Positions 42,616 through 50,023 of a stretch of DNA of 59,851 nucleotides are shown one piece after another. The notes beneath the pieces are model-generated. The model saw only the letters and a list, made by a program, of their open reading frames with translations. It did no database searches and was not told where the DNA came from. Source of the DNA: JAIVJN01 sp036732565 (lineage in GTDB: Bacteria; Acidobacteriota; Vicinamibacteria; Vicinamibacterales; UBA2999); NCBI GenBank assembly GCA_036732565.1, contig DAINCF010000002.1, positions 1 to 59,851 on the forward strand, read 5' to 3'. The stretch's first letter is position 1. Each line of letters starts with the position of its first letter. A program made the translations under genes and the position numbers.

Positions 42616-44151
42616 TCAGTGCACATGGCCGTGCGCCGGAACCGATGTCGAGAGCGACGCGAGGCGCACCAGGTAGGCGCCTCGCGACACCACCCGCTCA
42701 CCTGGCTCAACGCCTTCGAGCACCTGGACACGATCGCCCTCGCGTGATCCGAGGGTCACGGCGCGCCGCTCGAATGTCTCGCCCTCGCGTTGCACGAACA
42801 CGATCGGTCGCCCGGCATCGTCAACGATCGCGGTAGCCGGAATCACCGGACGAGGGTCCTCCGCGTCGAGCAAGAGGTGAAGGAGAACGCTCTGGCCGAC
42901 CGGCAAACCGAGCGCACGATTGTCGAGCCGGAACGCGATTGGGAGCGTCCGGGACTGGGGATCGAGCACGCGGCCAATGCTTGCCGGCTTGCCGACGGAG
43001 ACGCGGTCGCGCTGTCCAGGAACGTCGATTTCCGCGGCTTTCGTCAGACGAGCGCGTGCAGCCTCGGCCTCCGGAATGTGGCCGACCACGTGCACCCGAG
43101 ACGCATCCACCACGCGGAACAGCGTCGTACGAGCAGTCACATTCGCACCAGCTGCCGCGTCGCGACGCGCAATCACGCCGCTGACAGGCGCACGAACGAT
43201 GAACAGGCCGTCGCCGCTGAAGCCGCCACCCGAGCGCGTCGCGTGGTACTGCGCGAGGCTGGCCTCGGCCGCGCTGAGACGTGTCGTCATCTGATCTTCG
43301 ACCGTGCGCGCCTCGTCGAGTCGTTTCTGCGGGGCGGCGCCGGCCTCGGTCAACCGTTCGGCGCGCTCGCGATCGCGAACCGCCAGGACCAGAGTTGATT
43401 GCGCTTCGGAGCGGGCGCGTTGCAGTTGCGGCAGGTCGCCGGGAATCGCCGGCGGCGGCAACACGCGCGCGAGCTCTTGGCCTTCCTGCACCGTCGACCC
43501 AAGAGGGAAATCCAGGACGCGCGTCAGCCGGCCGTCGATCGGCGCGGCAATATCCGCCGCACCGCCGGGTCTCGGCTCGAGCTGAGCGGGGACCTGGATC
43601 GACTGGCGAAGCGTCTGTGCCGTGACCACGGCCGTGCCGAAATCCAGGGACCACTGCTGCTCCTTCAGGAAGCTGATACCGGCTTCCTGATCGTCGCCCT
43701 TGGGACTCGACGCGCGAGCCGCGTCCGTGGTTGGGTGCACGGTGACGGTACCGACCGGCAGCCGCTCGTCGAGGCCCGCACGCTGCAGCACGATCACCAT
43801 GTCGCCCATGCCAGCCTGTGTGGGCCTGACGTCAACACGGAAAATGCCGGGCCGCGATGGGCCGTCGGCTCGGAATACCGCATCGGAGCCGCCACCTCGC
43901 AGCCGCACTTCGACGCGGCCCTCGGTCACGGCGCCGAATGGGTCCAAGTTGGTCAGATGGATCGCAATCCGAGACGTCTCGCCGACGACCAATGGCGGGT
44001 ACTCGGCAAACAGCTCGATCGTCTCGGTCCAGCGCGTAACGCTCAGCGATTCCGGCTCTTCGCTGGTCGGTGTTGGTGCCGGCGTCGCTCGACCGCAGGC
44101 CGCTGCGACCAGCATCAGCAGCGTGGACGCTCGCAATCGGTTCAAGGCCAC
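42616..44151 (-). CDS. RND periplasmic adaptor lipoprotein (HlyD/CusB-like)
   Basis: A lipoprotein signal (STLLMLVAAACGR, Cys19) is followed by an immunoglobulin-like N-terminal domain (about 30-165), then barrel-sandwich, coiled-coil (ARSEAQSTLVLAVRDRERAE) and beta-barrel domains: VPAQLEPRPGGAADIAAPID, IVRAPVSGVIARRDAAAGAN, VPGQRDRVSVGKPASIGRVL. The tail is PAHGHVH, a potential metal-binding end. At 511 aa it is long for CusB, explained by the extra N-terminal domain. The start is GTG at 44151, overlapping the outer-membrane factor gene by 10 bp. It links pump and outer-membrane channel. Confidence 0.9.
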   Translation of the reverse strand: MALNRLRASTLLMLVAAACGRATPAPTPTSEEPESLSVTRWTETIELFAEYPPLVVGETSRIAIHLTNLDPFGAVTEGRVEVRLRGGGSDAVFRADGPSRPGIFRVDVRPTQAGMGDMVIVLQRAGLDERLPVGTVTVHPTTDAARASSPKGDDQEAGISFLKEQQWSLDFGTAVVTAQTLRQSIQVPAQLEPRPGGAADIAAPIDGRLTRVLDFPLGSTVQEGQELARVLPPPAIPGDLPQLQRARSEAQSTLVLAVRDRERAERLTEAGAAPQKRLDEARTVEDQMTTRLSAAEASLAQYHATRSGGGFSGDGLFIVRAPVSGVIARRDAAAGANVTARTTLFRVVDASRVHVVGHIPEAEAARARLTKAAEIDVPGQRDRVSVGKPASIGRVLDPQSRTLPIAFRLDNRALGLPVGQSVLLHLLLDAEDPRPVIPATAIVDDAGRPIVFVQREGETFERRAVTLGSREGDRVQVLEGVEPGERVVSRGAYLVRLASLSTSVPAHGHVH

Positions 44152-45350
44152 AGCGGCTCTCCTACGGCGCGCTCGAGCGCAATCTGCGCCAGTCGCGCCT
44201 CCAAGTGATTGTCGATGGAGCGAGTGGTGGCCCTCGATGCCGTGCGGATCGCGTCGAGGAGCTCCAGGATGCCGACCTCCCCTTCGCGGTACGCGACCTC
44301 AGCGACGCGGGTCAGCTCGTCGCCCGAAGCCGGCTCGTCCTCCAGCACCGCACGTTGCCGCAACGCCAGCGCCTCAGACGCACGCGTGATCTCCGCGCGG
44401 ATCGCGTTCTCGAGCGCCGCGCGCTCGGCATCGATACGCGCGCGTTCCGCGGTCCACCGTGCCGCGTCGCGGCCGCCCGTGTCGAACAGCGGAATCGCGA
44501 GGCTGAGCCCGAACACGCCGCCTCGCTCGGTTCCCGACACGGTGTCGGCGCGCTTGAGGCCTCCGAACACGGTCGGGCTTGGCAGTCGGGAGCGTCGAGC
44601 GACATTCCCCTCGCGATCGGCGCGCTCGCCCGCATGCTGAAGCGCCAGCAACTCGGCGCGCGCGGAAGAGGCGCGCGCGAGCAGGCCCTCGAGTGGAGGC
44701 GCAGTCCGCGCGGAACCTTCGGTTCGCACGACACGGTCCAACGCTGCGCCACGCGGCAACAACGTGGAGACCGCCGACCGAGCCTCGGCGCGCGCCACCC
44801 CGGCTGCGGTCGACGACTGGCGCGCATCCCGAAGCTCTTGTTCGGCACGCAGGCGATCGAAGCGCGATCCTTCGCCCTCGCGCTCTCGCGTGTGCAGCAC
44901 GTCGATCAACCGCTCTACGCGGGCCTCGTGCGCTTCGGCGGCGAGCAGACGATCCTGCTCCGCGATCAACCGCGCGACGGCAGCCGCATCGTCGGCGCGC
45001 AGCGCCCACAGGCGCGCGTCGCGATCCGCTTCTGCGGCCGCGATGGCCGCAACACCGGCTTTCGACAAGGAGCTGCGCATCCCGAACAGGGGGAGCGGCT
45101 GCTCGACCTGCAGGAACTCGGTGAACCCGGCGCCCTCCCGGCTGTACTGCACCCCAGGATTGGGATACGTCAGCCTGGCCAACTGCTCGTGTCGGAGCGC
45201 CTCGGATTCCGCGCGGATCACCTGCGCACGCGGGCCCTCGCGCGCCATGAGCTCTAGCAGGTCCCGTTCGGTTCGTTCCTGGGCCAGACCCAGCGCCGGT
45301 GCGACGCTGCACACCGCGACCCAGGCACACACCTGCCGTCGGATCGGCAT
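44142..45350 (-). CDS. TolC-family outer-membrane factor (CzcC/CusC-like)
   Basis: A signal peptide (residues 8-23, ending LGLAQ) precedes two similar helical halves rich in Ala/Arg/Glu, as in TolC-family channels: LTYPNPGVQYSREGAGFTEF, VEQPLPLFGMRSSLSKAGVA, FGLSLAIPLFDTGGRDAARW and YREGEVGILELLDAIRT. It forms the outer-membrane duct of the efflux complex. 402 aa. ATG at 45350 has GAGGAA six bases upstream. The next gene (adaptor) overlaps by 10 bp and the His-rich gene lies 93 bp upstream on the same strand. Confidence 0.9.
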   Translation of the reverse strand: MPIRRQVCAWVAVCSVAPALGLAQERTERDLLELMAREGPRAQVIRAESEALRHEQLARLTYPNPGVQYSREGAGFTEFLQVEQPLPLFGMRSSLSKAGVAAIAAAEADRDARLWALRADDAAAVARLIAEQDRLLAAEAHEARVERLIDVLHTREREGEGSRFDRLRAEQELRDARQSSTAAGVARAEARSAVSTLLPRGAALDRVVRTEGSARTAPPLEGLLARASSARAELLALQHAGERADREGNVARRSRLPSPTVFGGLKRADTVSGTERGGVFGLSLAIPLFDTGGRDAARWTAERARIDAERAALENAIRAEITRASEALALRQRAVLEDEPASGDELTRVAEVAYREGEVGILELLDAIRTASRATTRSIDNHLEARLAQIALERAVGEPLWP

Positions 45351-45443
45351 ACACGTTCCTCGATTGAATTGAACGTACGGACGACCGGCTTGGCACGCGA
45401 AAGCCGCGAAGCGGCGCAGGCGGCCGTGATGCCGGTCAGGAAA

Positions 45444-45872
45444 TCATCGGCAGGAAGACAGCGGTGGGGCGCGGGATGCGGGCTGCGCGAGAGGCGGCGG
45501 GCCGTGAACGCGGACGTCCTGGACATTGCTCGCGAGCCGCGACTCGAGGGGCGCGGTCAGGGCAATCACGTCGGCGCATTCCGCCGACTCGACCGTCAGG
45601 CAGGAGCTGGTGATGCAGGTGAGCACAACCGAGACGGCATGCACGCCCGGTTCGCACGCCTCGAGGTGCAGGCGCCCCTTGTCGGCTTGCGGCTGGTGCT
45701 GATGCTCGTGAGCGGCGGGGCCGTGATGATGGTCGCGATGGTCGTGGTCGGTGTAGACGTGGACGTGGAGCGCCTGAGGCCGGCTGGCAGCCAGCACCAA
45801 CGTGAGCGTGAGGACGGTGGCGACCCAGCGGCGCACGAAGCGAGTGTATGGAACCACCCACGGCCGGGTCAA
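45444..45872 (-). CDS. Exported His-rich small protein, likely metal-binding
   Basis: An N-terminal arginine-flanked hydrophobic segment (VATVLTLTLVLAAS) is followed by a histidine cluster (HVHVYTDHDHRDHHHGPAAH, then EHQHQ) and a compact part with four cysteines (EACEP, LTCITSSC, ECADV). His clusters of this kind bind Zn, Cu, Ni or Co, so a periplasmic metal-buffer or sensor role upstream of the efflux pump is inferred. The longest frame starts with TTG at 45872; GTG at 45836, directly before the hydrophobic segment, is as likely. It lies first in the run of six minus-strand genes. Confidence 0.65.
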   Translation of the reverse strand: MTRPWVVPYTRFVRRWVATVLTLTLVLAASRPQALHVHVYTDHDHRDHHHGPAAHEHQHQPQADKGRLHLEACEPGVHAVSVVLTCITSSCLTVESAECADVIALTAPLESRLASNVQDVRVHGPPPLAQPASRAPPLSSCR

Positions 45873-45886
45873 ATCCGCTGGTCATG

Positions 45887-45909
45887 GGTGCGAACCGCCG
45901 GTTCGCACC
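45887..45909. promoter_or_regulatory. Perfect 10-bp dyad, candidate operator of the metal-efflux genes
   Basis: GGTGCGAACC (45887-45896) is exactly inverted as GGTTCGCACC (45900-45909) around GCC. It lies 15-37 bp upstream of the longest His-rich frame, where a repressor or MerR/ArsR-type regulator could bind. An RNA hairpin in the leader is the alternative. No regulator gene is adjacent. Confidence 0.45.
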
Positions 45910-46024
45910 GCCATCACGCCCACCTGCAGGAGAACTGACGCGCACACCCAATTTCGAGGCCTACGCTGCGTCGACGCTCGACGGATCGGACCGCGATATC
46001 AGCTCCTAAAAGCCATGATGCCCT

Positions 46025-46030
46025 TATAAT
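46025..46030 (+). promoter_or_regulatory. Consensus -10 box of the toxin-antitoxin operon
   Basis: TATAAT is a perfect -10 hexamer. Transcription would begin about 7 bases later, at or near 46037, which is itself an ATG in the antitoxin frame. The -35 region (about 46002-46007) is poor. Confidence 0.55.
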
Positions 46031-46047
46031 ATGACCATGAAGGTCAT
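46031..46047. promoter_or_regulatory. Small dyad ATGACC-N5-GGTCAT over the antitoxin start
   Basis: Six-base arms at 46031-46036 and 46042-46047 directly follow the -10 box. Phd-type antitoxins commonly repress their own operon by binding such dyads; here binding would block initiation. Confidence 0.45.
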
Positions 46048-46327
46048 TAATGTCACAGAGCTCAAATCGCACCTGAGCAGGTACCTTCGTCTGGCCTCCC
46101 GCGGCACGCGAATTACCGTGAACGATCGAGACGAGCCGATTGCCGAGTTGGGCCCTCCTCGGGCCGAGTCCCTGTCGTGGCGCGACCGCATGGCGCGTGA
46201 AGGCCGGCTCCGACTCGGTACCCAGAACTGGCGGGCGCTCAACATCTCGAAACTCGCTCGGCGCATCGACATCCAGGCGTCGTTGCGCGCCGTGCGCGAG
46301 GATCCCAGTGAAATACGTCGACGCTAG
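46037..46327 (+). CDS. Phd/YefM-family antitoxin
   Basis: 96 aa from the ATG at 46037, or 98 aa from 46031. The N-terminal part KVINVTELKSHLSRYLRLAS with RGTRITVNDRDEPIAELGP is the Phd/YefM DNA-binding and dimerisation domain. The C-terminal half (RDRMAREGRLRLG onward) should wrap the toxin. There is no ribosome binding site before either ATG, and the -10 box abuts the gene, so the message may be leaderless. The stop lies 20 bp inside the PIN toxin gene, so both proteins are coupled. Confidence 0.88.
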   Translation: MKVINVTELKSHLSRYLRLASRGTRITVNDRDEPIAELGPPRAESLSWRDRMAREGRLRLGTQNWRALNISKLARRIDIQASLRAVREDPSEIRRR

Positions 46328-46787
46328 CGCCGTGCTCCGAATCCTGTTCGCCGAGACGGGATCCGCGGTACCACTCGCCGCCGGTGACGGCGTCGTCTCG
46401 TCGCAACTTCTCGAAGTCGAGACGTTCCGGGCCGTCGATCGCGAGCGGCTGCTCGGAAACCTCGACGATGCCCAGACGGCGGTCAAGCGCAAGGAATTGG
46501 CGGACCTGCTGACCGTGCTGGACCTCGCGCCCATCGATGGCCTCGTGATCGATCGGGCGAAGGCCTCGTTTGCCATCAACGTTCGCGCACTCGATGCGAT
46601 CCATGTGGCGACCGCGGAGATCCTGCAGAGCGAGGCTAACGAGCCACTCGAGTTCTGGACGCACGATGAACGCCAGGCCACAGCCGCGCTGTCGCGTGGG
46701 CTGGCCGTGCATGGCGCGAACGTGGACCTGGGCACGTCTGCCAAGCCCGAGCACGATGATGACAGTTCGCTCGAACCGTCGAGCTGA
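46308..46787 (+). CDS. PIN-domain toxin (VapC family)
   Basis: 159 aa starting with GTG at 46308, inside the antitoxin gene. The acidic PIN residues are visible: Asp5 in YVDASAVLR, a Glu in QLLEVETFRAVDR, an Asp in ALDAIHVATA and the last acidic site in FWTHDERQATAA. VapC toxins are magnesium-dependent endonucleases that cut tRNA or rRNA. The paired antitoxin is of the Phd type rather than the AbrB-like VapB, a common combination. The C-terminal 20 residues are an acidic and serine-rich tail. Confidence 0.88.
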   Translation: MKYVDASAVLRILFAETGSAVPLAAGDGVVSSQLLEVETFRAVDRERLLGNLDDAQTAVKRKELADLLTVLDLAPIDGLVIDRAKASFAINVRALDAIHVATAEILQSEANEPLEFWTHDERQATAALSRGLAVHGANVDLGTSAKPEHDDDSSLEPSS

Positions 46788-46817
46788 CGATCGTGCGACT
46801 CACGTCATGGGGCGCGC

Positions 46818-48428
46818 TCACCCCAGTCGCCACCATCGAACCGAGCGCATGCAGAATAGGCCGAGAGCTGCGACCATTGAGATCAACGCGACGATTGAAG
46901 GTGCCGCACGCCGCACGAGCGCAGCCATTGATTCTTCGCGATAGCGGAAGGGGCGTAGATGGCCGTCGACATCAAGCAAACTGACGTTGGCGTTACTGAG
47001 GACCTTGCCAATAAAGAACGAATCACGCTGGCGAACATACTCATCCAGCTGCCCGAGGAACCGCTTCCAGCGGACTTGTCCTGCTCCGGCCACATCATCA
47101 CCGATCGTCTGCAACAGCAACGCTGGTGACGAGAATTGCGCGATGGCGAAGAAGGCGGCCTCCCGACGCTCGTTGGCGTCGAGCTCGGCGAGGATCGGTG
47201 CGAGACGCTGTTCGATAAGCGTGCGGCGCGCCTCCGCAAAGCCACGAGCGAGGCGCACCATGGACGTCGGGGCCTTCCACGGCGACTCGGGAAACAGCAA
47301 CAGATCGCCTCCTACTGGCGCATCGATAGGCTCAGTAAATGTCGGGTGGTTGCCTGCCGCCGGGGGACCGCCGCTGAAGCGCGTTCTGACGAGTTGATTG
47401 AGTGCACCGATTGCGGCGTCCACGCGTGCGTTGATGTCGAGACTGGCTGCTCGCTCTTCGGTTACGTAGGACAGTCGCGTTGATGCGGGTGCCAGGAAGG
47501 GCGTCGCGAGCCCCAACAGCGCAGGAAGGACGATGACGATGATGAGCCACACCGATACGGATACGACCGCGCTGAGCGCGGACGCGCGAGTGTACAGGCT
47601 GACGGCGATTGCAGACGCCATCCAGATAGCGCTGTAGCACAGAACGCCCGCGCCCCAGAGTCCCAATCGCACGAGGGCGCCACCGGACCAATCGGCCATG
47701 GTGCACGCCACCCCTAGCGTCGGTAGAAGAACACCAAAGACAGCGACCACGGCTCCTCGTACGGCCACTCGCGTCGCCAGCCAGCCGCGGAACGTGACTG
47801 GCTGTGCGGCGATGAAGGCGAGTGTCCCTGTCTCGCGATCGCGACTGACGACGTCGTACATCAGAGCCAGGATGAGAAGTGGATACAGGTATACCGTCAC
47901 GAAGGCCAAGTCGAAGGCGCCAAGGACAACGGCGGCCGGATTGTCCATCGGCTGCTCGGGCGTCAACCCGCTCATGATGTTCGTGCCGACCGTCCTGCCA
48001 AACGGCCAGAACCGTGCCCCGCCGCCGCCGCGGACCTCATACCTTTGAGGAACGAGCTGCGTGCGCCCAGCGCCGACAATTGCGGTCGCAAGCGGTGGCA
48101 GTGCGGCCCGAAACGTGTTGACGCGGGCTTCAACCGCGCCGGCGGACGGAAGGCCGGGCTGCAATCGTGTCTGTGGGATTCCCGATCGCGCGCGTTGCTC
48201 CTCAACAGCGGCGAGATCTCGCTTCAACGCCGCATGTTGCTCGATCTGTGCAGTGACGGCGTCTGCCGCAGCAGCGTGATGGCGTCGAACCACGGCGAAG
48301 CCGTTGATGAGCGCTGCCGCTGACGTCAAAAGGAACAGCGACGCGACCAGCCATGGGGTTCGGGCGGTCACTAGCAAGCGCCACTCGAGCCGGACAATCC
48401 GGGTGCGGTCTCGGAACCCGCTAGACAT
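46818..48428 (-). CDS. ABC-2/DUF3526-type permease, second of a pair
   Basis: About 536 aa. A first helix (PWLVASLFLLTSAAALINGF), a ~150-residue external region, then a block of five helices starting at AFVTVYLYPLLILALMYDVV with the ABC-2 string SRDRETGTLAFIAAQPVTFR, then a second external region and a C-terminal helix (APSIVALISMVAALGLF). This is the architecture of DUF3526 permeases, which work with an ABC ATPase. None is encoded nearby. ATG at 48428 gives the best N-terminus. It follows a similar permease gene, with a hairpin between the two. Substrate unknown. Confidence 0.78.
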   Translation of the reverse strand: MSSGFRDRTRIVRLEWRLLVTARTPWLVASLFLLTSAAALINGFAVVRRHHAAAADAVTAQIEQHAALKRDLAAVEEQRARSGIPQTRLQPGLPSAGAVEARVNTFRAALPPLATAIVGAGRTQLVPQRYEVRGGGGARFWPFGRTVGTNIMSGLTPEQPMDNPAAVVLGAFDLAFVTVYLYPLLILALMYDVVSRDRETGTLAFIAAQPVTFRGWLATRVAVRGAVVAVFGVLLPTLGVACTMADWSGGALVRLGLWGAGVLCYSAIWMASAIAVSLYTRASALSAVVSVSVWLIIVIVLPALLGLATPFLAPASTRLSYVTEERAASLDINARVDAAIGALNQLVRTRFSGGPPAAGNHPTFTEPIDAPVGGDLLLFPESPWKAPTSMVRLARGFAEARRTLIEQRLAPILAELDANERREAAFFAIAQFSSPALLLQTIGDDVAGAGQVRWKRFLGQLDEYVRQRDSFFIGKVLSNANVSLLDVDGHLRPFRYREESMAALVRRAAPSIVALISMVAALGLFCMRSVRWWRLG

Positions 48429-48522
48429 CTCCAAAGGCCAGAATACTGACAGATGAAGCAAGTTTTCGGCAGACCCGCCTTTGGATCTGTCTTAGGCGCG
48501 GCCGCTCTGCGGTCGCGCATCT

Positions 48523-48588
48523 AGTAGCGAAGCTCCGCCGATACAGCGACACGGATCTCTCGACGGTTTGAGACGGAGCTTCGCTACT
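48523..48588. repeat. 15-bp perfect inverted repeat between the two permease genes
   Basis: AGTAGCGAAGCTCCG (48523-48537) is exactly inverted as CGGAGCTTCGCTACT (48574-48588) around a 36-base loop. The right arm covers the stop codon of the upstream permease gene. It may be a REP/MITE-like element or an mRNA stem-loop that sets the ratio of the two permeases. Confidence 0.75.
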
Positions 48589-50023
48589 CGATCCAGACAC
48601 GTCGCACCGTCCATATGAGGGCTGCACCTGTCACGACGCCCCACGCGACGAGCGCGCCTGCCGGCACGGCGATGCGCCTCAAGACCCAGGCGCTGTCTGG
48701 GATGCGGTATGCGAACGGACCGACACGCGCGTAGGCATCCGACTCCCCGTCCGGGAACGCGGGCTGATCCGGAGCATCGGCGAGTGTCGGACTCGAGTTG
48801 TACAGGCGGCTCTCGATGGCGACGGTGTTCATGGCCTGCACCAGCTCATAGCGATAGGCCTCTGTCGCCTCGGCAAAATGCCGATAGTGCGCCGAGTCGG
48901 TGCCGGCCAGGGCCATCGACACGGTCCGCAGCGCGAGTGGTGGCGATGCGATCGAGATCAGGTCGACGAGACGCTGTTGCCGGTCGTAGGCGTCATGAAT
49001 CCGAGCGAACTCCGCGTTGTACCGCGTCGTGCTCTCGATTTCCCGTTCGTAGAGCGTCATTCCCCACGTGCTCACCGGAAGGTCACCTGGTCGTGTCGCG
49101 CCGTACTCCTTCAGAAGCCGGCGCTCGACTGCGGAACGCTGTTGCATGAACCCGACATTGCCGGCTCGATCGATCGCTTCGAGCGCGGCGGCGAACGCCG
49201 CTGCGGTAGGGGCCGGATAGAGCCGCTGGGCGACCGCGAACGCTCCACGCGGCACCAGGACGCTCACGACGAGCCAGAAGCCGAGCAGGGTGATCAGTGC
49301 GCCCGAAGTGGTTCGGGACCTTGCCGAGACGAGCAGGCCCAAGCCAACGAGAAGGCACAAGTAGACGACGTAGGTCAGGATCAGAAGCCCGGCCCTCGAT
49401 GCATCGACGGCGCCGCGCGCGTGCAGCATCAGCAGGCCGACGCCGGTCGCGGGCACGGTCAGCACCAAGAGCGGCGCCATCAGGCCGAGTGCCTTCCCGA
49501 GTACGACGGCCTCCGGCCGCACGCCGAGGCTCGAGAGCAGCCGGAGTGTGCCCTGCTCGCGCTCCGCCGCAATCGCGGTGAACGTCAACAGCACAATCAG
49601 CAGGGGCGCGAGCGTCTGGAGAGTCAGGGCGACCGTCAGCTCCGCGAACTGTGGTGCCATGGACGAGCGTTCCGCGGAGCTGTTGGCAAAGAGGCTGCGG
49701 CGATGTGGCTCGAGAAACACAGACTGACCAACGACATCGTCGACGCCGGCGTCGAAGACCGCGAGTGGATGCAGGGGGCGGAACACGGTCATGCCAGCGT
49801 GCGCCGCCACATGTGCGTTCGACACGCGTTTTTGCAGCCATTGATCGCGCTGTTCATGCTGCGCGGCAGCGATGGCAGCTGAGCGTCGGCCCACGAGCTC
49901 GACGCTGACTGCGCCAGCGATGACCAGCAACAGCGCAAGGATGGCGGCGACCCAGCGGAATCGATGGTCACGCCAGATGATTCGGCACTCGTGCCGAGCG
50001 ATACGAACGACCACCGAGGCCAT
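48584..50023 (-). CDS. ABC-2/DUF3526-type permease, first of a pair
   Basis: 479 aa with an N-terminal helix (WVAAILALLLVIAGAVSV), an external region, a block of helices (LTLQTLAPLLIVLLTFTAIA with AAEREQGTLRLLSSLGVRPE, the ABC-2 motif) and a last helix (VPAGALVAWGVVTGAALIW). It is similar in layout to the permease that follows, pointing to a heterodimer. The ATG at 50023 overlaps the stop of the TonB receptor gene by one base (TGATG), so the genes are translationally coupled. No ATPase gene lies in the run. Confidence 0.8.
   Translation of the reverse strand: MASVVVRIARHECRIIWRDHRFRWVAAILALLLVIAGAVSVELVGRRSAAIAAAQHEQRDQWLQKRVSNAHVAAHAGMTVFRPLHPLAVFDAGVDDVVGQSVFLEPHRRSLFANSSAERSSMAPQFAELTVALTLQTLAPLLIVLLTFTAIAAEREQGTLRLLSSLGVRPEAVVLGKALGLMAPLLVLTVPATGVGLLMLHARGAVDASRAGLLILTYVVYLCLLVGLGLLVSARSRTTSGALITLLGFWLVVSVLVPRGAFAVAQRLYPAPTAAAFAAALEAIDRAGNVGFMQQRSAVERRLLKEYGATRPGDLPVSTWGMTLYEREIESTTRYNAEFARIHDAYDRQQRLVDLISIASPPLALRTVSMALAGTDSAHYRHFAEATEAYRYELVQAMNTVAIESRLYNSSPTLADAPDQPAFPDGESDAYARVGPFAYRIPDSAWVLRRIAVPAGALVAWGVVTGAALIWTVRRVWIE

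Noticed and set aside
45353..45376. ACGTTC-N12-GAACGT dyad before the outer-membrane factor gene
   Set aside because: Arms of only six bases with a 12-base spacer are expected by chance in this much sequence; the adjacent 23-bp perfect dyad is the better operator candidate.
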